Part shown: positions 35,138-45,618 of the stretch, piece after piece
Numbering within the stretch: position 1 is the stretch's first letter
Layout: every line of letters starts with the position of its first letter
Program-made: the position numbers and the translations under genes
Assembly (NCBI GenBank): GCA_036872755.1
Contig: JAVHNS010000004.1
Span: 2,666,001-2,730,000, forward strand
DNA from: Orbilia blumenaviensis
Taxonomy: Eukaryota > Ascomycota > Orbiliomycetes > Orbiliales > Orbiliaceae
Reading direction: 5' to 3'
Length of the DNA: 64,000 bases
Notes under the pieces: generated by a model
What the model was told of the DNA's origin: nothing
What the model saw: only the letters and a program-made list of their open reading frames with translations
Database searches by the model: none

Positions 35138-36694
35138 TGCTATTTAGACCCTCCCGTGCTGTAAACTGATTTCGATTGATAAGAATTCGGGCTCAGGATG
35201 TTTGGTATTCAGGAATACAATTTTAAGGGTCATGCGACCACCGTCAGACCCAAAGGTGGATAAATGGATTGAAGCCGTATGTGCAGTACACTTGCGGGTT
35301 CGATATCGTGATCCTTGAACAGCTAATAGGGTGTTGATCGAGATTTAGTAGACCCCAAGTTATTTGTATTTCAATGCAACGGAGTTAACAGGAAAAGAAA
35401 GCAGAAGAAAGGTTGAAGCAAAGTAATCCTCCAAAAGTAAGTTAAGTTCTCACAGGTGCATACCAGTACATATATCCCGTTAAGTAGTTCAGCCCAGCCG
35501 GGGTCTGGAGAGGGGGTTATGTAGAAATCTTGACTAGGTGGTTTCCTCTAGTCTGTGTGCTTCAGATCTAGCCCTGCAAGCTGCAGAAATGCTTACTCGA
35601 ATTGGCAGACGGGAGGCCAACCTTTTCAAAGGATCACAACTGCAAGTCCACCCACGCAGCCCTCCGTTATGCGCTATCGATAAACAAGGGAAATGCATCG
35701 ATATCTGACGTCTGGGGTGGCGCTAAAATGCATGGGTTATCACCACTCCAAATTCTGTCTTATTTATCGCTCACAACTCAGTTCAATGCAATGCATGGAT
35801 GCGCATCATATCGCTGTAGCTGTTCAGGCTTGAGCTCTCACAGACGGGATGGCCATGGCATGGGAGGAAAACCTATGGGTGCATGCATGTCTTAATCCAT
35901 CGGTGCGGCCTAGAACCGCTGCCCGGGGAGAAGCAACCGAAATCTCGATCTGATCGAAATCCAACCTTCTCAATGTTCTCAGCAATACGAAAGGAACATT
36001 GGGATTGGATGCCGCGAATCGAAATCGGGGATATGTCCAAGGAGGCCGGGGGTCGGCTTTGAACCAATGATATCAGAATCCCGTAATACTAAGCGAAAAG
36101 AGCTTCAAACCGCCTGGCCAAGGTTAAGGTCCGCGCATCAGTAAGATTTCACAATAGGTCGAAGAATGTTTGGAGTAGGGCAGCCGGGAACGACCGATGG
36201 TACTATGAAGGTATAAAGGGCAGCTGGACACTGTGCAGCCCTTCACAGGCAAGCTGAGACCAACCTATCTTGACCGACGTGTTTTTTTTATAATAGTGAC
36301 GTAAAAGTCCCTGGCCCTGGGGCAAAATGTATGAGGCATGTGGTCCAACGGTCGACTAGCGCTCCAAGGAGAGACTTTCGAAAAAAATTACTGGCGGCGG
36401 ACCCTTTTTTTTTACGCTAAAAAGTCGATGTTTAGGCGAAGACCTCGATCTTTAGCTTTAGTGCGCAGATGCTTGATTTTTGGGAAAGCTTTCCCACACT
36501 GTGACCACTCGACGCATTGATGGCGTGAGCCCCGCCTGGGGGCAGTTAGCCGTTTGCTGGAGCAGCCCTATGCATACTCATGGCGAAGCTCATTACTTCC
36601 CTGGTCGAGTGGTGGGCCAAAGCCTGGAGGGCTGGTATGATGCAGGGTTGATTTACTATGCCTGGTGACCCATGACGATTCCCAGGCTGACCGA

Positions 36695-36730
36695 TTTTTC
36701 TTGTGTTGTCTGGCCAGCACCGCAAGACCA
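36695..36730. repeat. Possible diverged relative of the 35-bp insertion
   Basis: It shares TTGTGTTGTCTGG (36701-36713) and the terminal AGACCA (36725-36730) with the 35-bp unit, but the middle differs (CCAGCACCGCA) and I see no flanking octamer duplication. It lies only 34 bases before the clear copy at 36765. Confidence 0.35.
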
Positions 36731-36756
36731 AGCCGGAGATTTCTTCTAATAACTAG

Positions 36757-36807
36757 GTATCTACTGGTCTCGTTGGAACCAGACAACACAAAGTCGAAAG
36801 TATCTAC
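36757..36807. mobile_element. 35-bp insertion with 8-bp target duplication, copy 2 (inverted)
   Basis: GTATCTAC at 36757-36764 is repeated exactly at 36800-36807. The 35 bases between (36765-36799) begin TGGTCTCGTTG, contain CCAGACAACACA and end GTCGAAA. This is the reverse complement of the copy at 24033-24067 with one base changed. The first 11 bases recur alone at 20223-20233 with another flanking octamer. Confidence 0.7.
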
Positions 36808-36857
36808 CTACCTAGATACCTAGAGCTAGAACCAGTAGCAACTTAGGCAGGTAATGA

Positions 36858-36878
36858 AGTAGGTAGGTAGGTAGGTAA
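36858..36878. repeat. (GTAG)n tract
   Basis: About five tandem AGGT/GTAG units, similar to the tract at 19259-19293. Confidence 0.75.
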
Positions 36879-37396
36879 TGGCTTATGTTAGCTAATGTTG
36901 CATCGGCAACCTTAAAAGTCTCATTGAGAACGGTGCGGTCAGGCGTGGTGAATAAACATCTGAATCTGAATATATGTTACGTATGCCCATACACACTGAA
37001 GTGCTGATATAATACGCCGGTGTGATATTATACTACCTACCTATCTAAGCTTGTAAGTCGGTAAGCAATAGTTACCCGGACCATAACTATGATTTTGTAG
37101 AGGTCGATTTACGAGGCCATGGTTAAATATTTTATAAATGCCTATACTTGAGAATTGATCTGGGTTTCGATACTATTCAAGAACGTAGGTACTCGGCACT
37201 TACGATACGGTTGTTAATGATAATGCGATATCCGCCGAGCTTTCGTTAAATGCCCTCCCGCGGACCGTTATGTCCCTGCCTGATACTTACAATGGTCATT
37301 AACCTAACTAAATACACGATATACGCGGCCCTAGTCATGTAAATCAACCATTAGGAAGTGCAAAAGCTAGTTCTAATTAGGTACTTAGGTATTGAG

Positions 37397-40300
37397 TTAG
37401 GCGGCCCCGGATTCGAGTTTTCGGATTACTCTTCTTGCAATTCTCAACAAGCCTCTCTGGTTGAGCCCTCGTTTTTGCCCTCTTAAGAACACGGTCCCCG
37501 CAATTATCTCCACAGTTCTCAACGTAGGGACGTTGTAAAACTGATATCCTCTTGCCTCTAATCCCTTCTTCATTTTGTTGGTCCAAAAAATAGTCTCTGG
37601 GTGGTCTCGACCCAAAGTCTTTGAAACCACCTCCAATACTCTCCCTCTCCACTGTATAGCCTTGACAGGCTTCATCAGCGTGTCGAACCCATCTGCAATG
37701 CCTCCTAGAATCCTAGCAGCTGCTAATGATTCCACCGTATCTTCTATTCCTTTCATGGCTGGCATAGCTTTCCACAGGAACATTGTAGCCTCCTTGGCCA
37801 TACCTACTTCTCTCATGGCTTCCCCCACCATCCAGATTGAGTTTGCGACCTCTGATTTCCCCCATAACCCTCGTGGAATTTTCAAGTATCCTGTCGCAGC
37901 GATAGGTATCAATTTTTTGGCCCTCTGCCTGTCAACCTTGGCCAGGGCTCTTAATAGAGATGCGATAGCGTAAACTCCAAGCTGACTCCAATCCCCGAAA
38001 CCATTTCTGATGGTCCTATAATGCTCAACCGCCCTTCTCAACTCCATCTTTCTTCTCCCCTTTCTCTCTGGTCTTTCTATAATCCCATCGTCTACACAAT
38101 CAGATAAAATCCCTGCGTTCTTTATTCCCAGATTTACGAAGCCATCGTACGCAACGTTTCTTAACTGTAGGCCATCCTTCCAACCGTCTTCAATTTCTTC
38201 CCATAGATAACTCTCCCCTAGTAGTTTGATTGCTTCTAATGTAAACCAATGTTTGCTCCCAAACCTCTTGCCCAAAAATGGGAGGAAATAGACGATTGCC
38301 TGCTCATTCACCCCCCATGTCGTTGTCCAGTGGGCACTCGATGTTTTCTTCATATATGATATAATATTTTTGTGTCTTCGTAATACCCAGTTCCAAAGTT
38401 TGGTTTCATATATGACTTCAGCTTCGCTTGCGTCAGGGTCCATGCTAGCCTTCACGAGGTGCTCTGTGGCTTTGTGTATATGGATTGGTAGTTTTCTTCT
38501 ATCCTTTTCTTCACAAAACGTCCTTTCGTTACCCTTATTTGGCTCTGAAAGGGGTGTTTTGAGTTCCCATTCTGCGGTCTTAACCTTTTCTTTCAGCCAA
38601 GCTCGTAGTTGGGTTCTATAAATTAGCTCCATATCTTCGGAAGCGAATTCAACTTGAAATTTATCGAATTGAAATTCGAGGGTTAGGAGTCTCTTGAAGG
38701 GGATGTGATTTTCCGAATGCCTCGCTGTCGTTGGCTCCGCTGTGGTGGTAATTTGATGAGTGACCGCGCGTGACGTTTCTGATAGAGTGAGACTGTCAAG
38801 TTTAAGCAATGCATTGTTAACTTCCCCGTCTCCAAATTTCTGCTCTTTCTTTTCCTCTACTTCCCACTCCCCATCCAATTTTTCTTCTTCATCGCTCCAT
38901 CTATCTTCTTCTTCATTTTCATTTTCATCATCCCATTTCTCGTTAATTTTCTTGTTATCGAATACTTTCGGTTCTTTTAGGAGGTTAGTGGAATCCTTGC
39001 TATTACTGTTTTTGTTGCCATCGGATACCCTTAGTCCCCCTAGTGCGCTGATAAGGTCGTCCTCATCCTCATTTTTGATGTCGTTTAGGTTGATCTTGAA
39101 GGTGTCGTTACTATCACTAGCAACAATAGGCTTCTTCGATGTCGGCTCAACTCTTGCGAGGATTCGAGGCTGGTATTCGATCTTAATCTCGCGTTGGACC
39201 CTCATAATCGGAGGAGCCAATTTGATCGGTTTCTGGGAGACTCGGTGTAGGGTTTCCTTTAATCTCTCTTGTTCGGGGTCAAGAAGCTGCTGTGATGGCT
39301 CTGGGACCGCCCATGAATCAACTTCTTCCTCTTCCCATGCATCATCGTCATCCGGCTCCTGTTTCCACGTCCTCCCTGGACCCCGCTTCCAGTTATCAAT
39401 TGTTTCCTCCTCTACCCAATTTTCCTCTTCTTCGACCTCCATCCATTCAGGCTGGGGGTGGTTCTTTTCGAATGCCGTATACCTACTGTTTTCTTCTTCT
39501 TTTTCTTGAGCTCTCCTCTGTTCATGGGCCCGGGTTCTTTCTTGCTCTTGGGCAAGATTATACTTAAAGTGCTGTTGTTCGGTCTGCATCTCTTCTGTCC
39601 TCTCTCTCATCACTTCCTCTCCTTCTGTTTTTCTCATTTCATTCTCTCCAGCTCTTCGCCGAGCTCGTTTGCTAGACTCATCTACCTTAGGTGGAATTCC
39701 ACTAAGTAGTCTTCCGGCTCGGTTAGCCAGCTCCATGTACACAGAGTTCTTCTTATCCTCTGCCTTTCTGCTCTTCTTCGACTTCCGTGATTCATCGCGA
39801 GAGTAATCCAATATAGATATTTCTGGGAACTCCTCTTTGATAGCGGCGCCTGCTGGCGGTCTTCTAGAGGCTGGGCGGCTTGGGGCGCTTGTTTTGAGGG
39901 CCGGCTGGCTCTCTCCTTCACCCCAGGGGTATCTAGCGTCTAGAAGAATGGGCGATGGAGCAGGAAGATCGGCTGCGAAATTGGAAGGGGTAATTGGAGG
40001 CGGGCCTGGTACCGCCTGTGGCGGCGGTATGAAGTATTGGTCTGCAGACGAACTTGGTTGCATATATGGGGCGGAAGGATGAGGTACACTAGGTTGAACC
40101 ATGGAACCTCCAACCGCCACTGACGGTTGACTAGACTTTTTGGATGACGGAAAACCGAGACGAGATAATAGGCTTCTGGACCTTGGTGGTGGTGGCGGCG
40201 GTGGTGCAGCAGCTGCTGGAGGCCTCCGTGACTGTGGAGGCGCGGGTGATGCGAAGGTCCCGGGACTTTGGCGTTTTGGGAGAGGAGGGATGGGGGCGGG

Positions 40301-41562
40301 GACAGGAACATGAATAGGAACAGGAACTGGTGCAGGCGGCGGGTAGTCATACGATTCGTTGATCTATGAGGGAATGATCCCAAAATTAATATCTAAATCT
40401 CTACGTATCAATAGTATGTGCCAAATTGCAACGAGATTACATACCAGCAAATCTTGGATTGGTTGAACGGGAACGGGAGCGGGCGGTCTAGCGAAGAAAG
40501 CCGGATTAGTAGGAACTGGGAAATGCCCAGATGGGATAGAAGATGATGGCATCGCTGATAAAGCTGGCGCAGTTGATATATAATCGAGTGTGAGGTCGAT
40601 TTCTGGGGCTGTGACTGGTTGGCTCGGATATGCAGACGACATCAGTATTTCGTCCCCGAATCCCAAAGATTGATATAGCATCCCGGCCCCAGTGGATATA
40701 TTGGAAGAGTAGCCTGATGTTGTAGGGACTGTGATACCCGCATTAGGCTGCGCAGCTGTCTGTTGAAGGAAAACATCTATTGCAAGATGCGGAGGGGTAG
40801 CATTGGTATACTCTAATCCCGCTTCGCCCATAGGCGAGTGATTGCTACCTAATGATATTGGAGATGTCGTATCATTGCTATGACTGAATGAATAGGGGTC
40901 ACTATAAATCGTCGGAATCTCACGATTGTTAAATAGTATATCTGGAGGGGTTTGTCTATGTCGAGGGCTGCCGGGGACAAGTCCACCGGGACTGGGAGGC
41001 TCACCTGCCAATCCATATACTCGTTAGTATCGTCGTCAATAAAGGAATATGTAGGTGTACGCCCCCGACGAAGGGAGTAAAAAACTCTTACGGGGTTCTG
41101 AGTTTCCATATCGTCTCATTATTTCTTTAACCTCAGGGTGATCGATAAGGGTGCCATTAGGGTGGTAGAATATCGTCTGGTTCTTCCCAGCACGACGCCG
41201 TTCTTTCACGATTTGGACGATATAGTCACGTTGCTTGCGCTTGAGGTTTCTTTTCGAGTTCCATAGTTGAAGCACTTTCTTCAATTGATGCATCCTGTCA
41301 CGGGATTATCATCAGAACTCTAGTCTCAAAGACCTGCCGATGTCGAGGAGGGCACTTACTCCACCATGAACCCCCTCTCGTGCCTCAGCGCATATAGGAT
41401 GTCTTTCTCCTTGACTTTCGCATGTCGCTGCCGTAACACAAACTCTTTGTGCGGCTCCCATTCTTCAATTTTAACATATGCCCTCTTCCTGGACGATTTG
41501 TCTCCAGCGTATTGGTTTACCTCCAACTGTTTCTTCGGCGTCGATTGCGGTGGTATCCACAT
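37397..41562 (-). CDS. Clr5-domain protein, 1310 aa, four exons
   Basis: Exons 41360-41562, 41092-41294, 40445-41004 and 37397-40363; introns of 65, 87 and 81 nt with GTAAGT, GTAAGA and GTATGT donors, all phases closing. The N-terminus matches the fungal Clr5 domain: KIEEWEPHKEFVLRQRH, then RGFMVEMHQLKKVLQLWNSK followed by a basic stretch and HPEVKEIMRRYG. A Pro/Ser-rich disordered region (about 150-420, with a run of seven prolines) is followed by a highly charged Glu/Lys/Arg region with probable coiled coil (about 440-780). The C-terminal 400 residues look helical and may form a TPR-like array (repeated LGE.Y.., A.A..L, AMREVGMAKEA). Clr5 of fission yeast acts in heterochromatic silencing, but most Clr5-domain proteins of filamentous fungi are uncharacterised. 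A nuclear role is plausible, not shown. Confidence 0.82.
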
Positions 41563-43095
41563 TGCGGCGGGACATATGTGGTCCGACGCATTAAAATATG
41601 CAAGATTCGAGCATTTAAAAAGCGAACCGGGTTAATGGGTCATTGCCTAAATAAAACAAATCCAGCCTCTAGTAAAGTACGTAGCACTCTCCATACACGT
41701 GCAAGATCGTTGCCAATGCTTGGGCTGCGGAGTTACGGTGGTATTTTTTTGGCGTAGGGGTACGTTTCGTTGGAAGCTGAGGAAGCCTACTTTTCGTACA
41801 GCACCCACAACAAAGCGACACTTGGGGCCACGAGAGCAGGAATTGCTTACGGTTTGTGGTGCGGGGTCAATGTTATGCTGGTGTGATCATAAAACAGCAG
41901 CAGCCTATACAATGTTGAGGGTAAGCCTGTCGGAACTTCTAGGTGGCGACCAGAACGGAGGCTGAGGGACATTTTGTATCTGCAGTTTTGTCACCATCAA
42001 TTAACGGATGCGGGGTGGATTCCGAGACCGAGCTTGGTCGAGACGACTTTAGCGCACCACTTCAGCTCAGCTCCGATTGCTATTTGGGGGGCCAACACGA
42101 AAAGTACCACAAGTTTAGTTTACAGTACTTATAGTCTTGCAAACATGTTAAACAATGTAATGGCAAAGTCCGGGTATAGGGATTGTTGAACACTCAGCGA
42201 TGAAGATTGTTGAGGCAGCTAAAAGACGCGGAATTAGGGACCTTGATGTCGACTTTTTCCTAAATTGCTGAACGAAGAGCGTTGAAGAGGTCATTTTTGC
42301 CATAAAACCTTGGTTGGCGAGCTCGGGTACCCGACACCCATCAAGGCAATTGCGTAGAAGCAACCTCCGAATTTTCAGACGCAGGTCAATGTCAACATTC
42401 CAGATATCTATGATTATCTATATAAAGATACCAGAGCGCCCGTATCATACAGTATCATCATACACCCATAGCTTTAATGTTAGATTTTAACTTCTCTGGC
42501 TCATAGCATAATAAGGCACTGTAAAGAGAAATGGTAGACCTTCTGAAAGTTTCTGCGATTCTGGTTTGTTTTATGGCTAATATAATACAATAAAACTACA
42601 ACTTCCTAGGATCCTAGTGCGGCTTAGGGGCTTGAAGCTAACTCATGAGTGTACTAGAAACCTGGACGGTATATACTGAGAAAACCATGGTACCAGCGTA
42701 TGCAGGTTATACATCTGTAGCTGCTGGTCGGTACAAATTTGAAATTCCGAAGGAAAAAGAAGGACTAGTATTTCGAATGAAACGTTATTTATATATACAT
42801 GTTTACAAATTTTGATCAATGGAGGGGTAAAAGGCGGAATAGCTGTAGCCGAAAAAAAAAGAAGGGAAAGAGGTATCTTGACAAGCATAACTATGACTGA
42901 TTCCATTGATGCGATTATAGTCGCAGCTTTCTGTGTTCCCAGACAACATAGAATTTTCAGTGAAGGTATCGTGTGAGACACATCAAAGCACGGAGCTCAC
43001 ACCCATAGGCCATTTTAAATGAGGGATTGGTTACACATATATAAAACGATATTATATATGTTCATATATCCTCCGGAGATTCAGTAATTAAGTAT
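41563..43095. other. Intergenic region
   Basis: It holds the Clr5 gene promoter on the left and the 3' flank of the spherulin-like gene on the right. Open frames are short. A sequence at about 42938-42955 (CCCAGACAACATAGAA) resembles part of the 35-bp insertion but lacks duplicated flanks. Confidence 0.5.
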
Positions 43096-43983
43096 CTAGT
43101 CGTCTTCCAGGGCCGCTTGATTAGTTCGTTCTATCTCAGCTACGAACTCTTCCCAGTATTCGGAATATCTACTGTAGTCCCCTTCTCCTTTACTGGGGTC
43201 ACAAGTGGTCACGTAGACCTCGCCAATCCTCTTCTTCGTCAACATCTGAGCCAGTTCTCCTTGTTTCCTTCTGCTTCCATCGAAACTATGTATCAAGACT
43301 GCTTGTCTATCAGCTTCTGTCCCAGGGCTCATCTGCTTATCCGTCGAAGTAAATAATGTGTCTGGAAAGATCATCGTCTTAAACGATGCCTCATATGATA
43401 CAATACTATCTGCATAGTCATAGAAAACCTTAGGAACGATCTTTCCTGGATTCATGACGAGATAGCCTTGTAGCCCGGCTTCTTGAAACGCCCGTTTCGT
43501 ATGAGCTTGTAGTGTTTTCAGGTACCCCAAATGTATCTTGCCTTCCCCGAGGTCTCCTGGCGCTTCGTCAACGAATATCCCGTCGACATGGATATCCACT
43601 TCTGAATACGTGGCCCATGCGGCATACCTTTCAACCTCGGTAATGACTTGCGTTAAATCCCTTGTGCCATAAGTCGTATGCACATATCCTATCAGAGTGA
43701 CATTCTTGTATACGTTCAGTTTGGCAATAGCATCTGTGTATTCGGCGTCTGGGAATTTCTCGGGACCGGGACCAGAGTTGGGGTTTATAACAAAGGTGAA
43801 ATGCTGTGCTGGATGCCGGGAAACGGCTGTCAAGACACGGTCCCAACAGCCCGGGTCCGGGTAAATATAGAGCGGGAATAAGATTGACGTGCCGTTACTG
43901 TTAGAAGGTTTAGACGGTTTGAGCTTACGCCGGCCAGTGCAGCATGTGAATGGGGCCCCAAGTGCTTGCAAGATGGTATACAT
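43096..43983 (-). CDS. Spherulin-4 family glycoside hydrolase (GH135, Sph3-like), 295 aa
   Basis: Single exon. The family signature is clear: LFPLYIYPDPGCWDRV (about 35-50), FVINPNSGPGPEKFPDAEY (63-82), IGYVHTTYGTRDL (about 99-111) and HVDGIFVDEAP (about 131-141), then IVSYEASFK. The Asp-Glu of VDEAP and the Glu of SYEAS correspond to the acidic residues thought to act in catalysis in Aspergillus Sph3, which cleaves the exopolysaccharide galactosaminogalactan and is needed to make it. Odd point: Sph3 proteins normally carry an N-terminal signal anchor, but the first 33 residues here (MYTILQALGAPFTCC, then basic) have no long hydrophobic helix, so either an upstream exon is missing from this model or the protein is intracellular. 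The neighbouring epimerase and giant glycosyltransferase support a role in the same polysaccharide pathway. Confidence 0.88.
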   Translation of the reverse strand: MYTILQALGAPFTCCTGRRKLKPSKPSNSNGTSILFPLYIYPDPGCWDRVLTAVSRHPAQHFTFVINPNSGPGPEKFPDAEYTDAIAKLNVYKNVTLIGYVHTTYGTRDLTQVITEVERYAAWATYSEVDIHVDGIFVDEAPGDLGEGKIHLGYLKTLQAHTKRAFQEAGLQGYLVMNPGKIVPKVFYDYADSIVSYEASFKTMIFPDTLFTSTDKQMSPGTEADRQAVLIHSFDGSRRKQGELAQMLTKKRIGEVYVTTCDPSKGEGDYSRYSEYWEEFVAEIERTNQAALEDD

Positions 43984-45618
43984 ATCGATATATCGATCTT
44001 TTGACGGAGTTTTGAGGCGTATCGAGATTGTGGGCCCGTGGGTATGCTGTATAAAGATGGGAAAGAAGTTTTACCGTACTTTTATTACCTTGACTGAATC
44101 AGTTGAGTGATGTTGAGATATATATATAAGGTATCCTATCAGACTGAGCGCGCATGATGGGTATTCGGTATGTATATCCTAAGTTTTGGAGTGAGAAGCA
44201 AGCAACTGTCAGCTTGGACGAGAAGGTATTATAACAACGACCAAGATCCTGCACGCGGTGACCACCGACTATGGTATGTAGCTACCTTATCGTATTTTTC
44301 CGGTATTGTCCCTTTTGGAACTAGGTCAGGAACAGTTTTGAGGATATGTCTCAGCGCTTTGACGTCGACGGCTCGAAATGTTGGGAAAACCGTGTTGGAG
44401 GGTAACCGCAAACGGAAATATGCAGATATATGAGATAGTTGCATGCCGCATGTTTCGTTTGTGGAAACACTGGATTACGTGAGAATGTGGGATATTAGTA
44501 CTGTGGTTGACAATATACAAAGGCTTCACGGAAATCCAAAGGTAACTAGGGAATTCGGTGTCCCTAGAATTCTATGCTGGTATGCATGCACGATGCATAG
44601 GTGTACTAACTAGGTATATAGAGCTCAGATCTGTATACCAATCTATCGGGGCTAGCCGGCTACGAGGCTGGTCGGTTATATAAGCACTTGGGTGCAGTGT
44701 ACGCCTAGTATAGTGCCGTAATCCGCGAATACAAAATGCACGACAGCTCGACTACCTGTAGCTGCGATGCTACTAAATATTAACATCAATAAATCAAGTT
44801 CCCGCTTCGTAAGCTTAGCTGATTAAGTGACCAATACTATGATATCGCGGAAGGGGATTGTAAATATTCGAGGTTAAGGTTTGAGACTTGCAAAATTTAA
44901 ATTTATAGACCTACTGCGATCGAAGAGGTATAGTTGCTTTGGTAATAGTGCCATTAAAACCACTCGCCTCCTATATTGACACCAAAATACCTCTTTATAC
45001 ATTATCATGTCAAAACAGCAAAAGTTTTGAATAGCATTCTAACCCAATTATATAAAGATATTGTGGTTATAGTGCTACATTAGTATTTTATTGACAACAA
45101 CATGTTAACAATACCATTTTAATGCTAATTGAAGCTGTAATACCGCAATGATACCATATTAATTCCCAGGGTACTTCTGGCATAGTATAGGTACCCATGT
45201 ACTTAAAAGTAGGTAGCCGATAGCAATGTCGGCCTACAGTTCCTTCGCTCACTGGATAGTACATAGTAAATCAGAGGGTTAATTTATTATTATTTTTTTT
45301 TTTTTTTCATTGTTATTTTCTGGCATATTTATATTCTTTTACCAACAAGATTTTCTGGATCCTTAGGGTAATTTCGATTTAATAAAAAGACGCATTTATA
45401 CGTAAGAACTGCAATCACCCAGTAGAATTTAGGGGTTAAGCATGAGTACGTGGATTATATATTGACTGGTGCCGGAACTACAGGAATATTCCTGAAGGTA
45501 CCTAGGTATATTGATGTTAGGAGAATTGGGTTCTTGAATTTGAGCCATGCGCATGCACGCATGAATACCTCGAATTCTTTTATGCCTTAATCTCAGGCAG
45601 GCTCAGCTCTTTTGTACC
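43984..45618. other. Intergenic region between hydrolase and epimerase genes
   Basis: 1.6 kb of AT-rich DNA. No gene supported. A T-rich run lies at about 45288-45308 and a TAGGTACC-type palindrome at 45496-45509. The left part must include the promoter of the hydrolase gene. Confidence 0.5.

Larger units (their letters stand above)
35138..37396. other. Intergenic region with insertion repeats
   Basis: 2.3 kb without a supported gene. A 35-bp insertion with target duplication lies at 36757-36807 and a possibly related sequence at 36695-36730. TAGGTACC-like words and a GTAG tract occur at 36808-36880 and near 37375. From 36900 to 37396 the DNA is AT-rich and lies 3' of the Clr5 gene. Confidence 0.55.

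Noticed and set aside
38760..39509. 249-codon plus-strand open frame inside the Clr5 gene
   Set aside because: It is an antisense serine/phenylalanine-rich shadow of a Glu/Lys-rich coding region.
42938..42955. Partial match CCCAGACAACATAGAA to the 35-bp insertion
   Set aside because: Only about ten contiguous bases agree, neither end of the unit is present and there are no flanking direct repeats.
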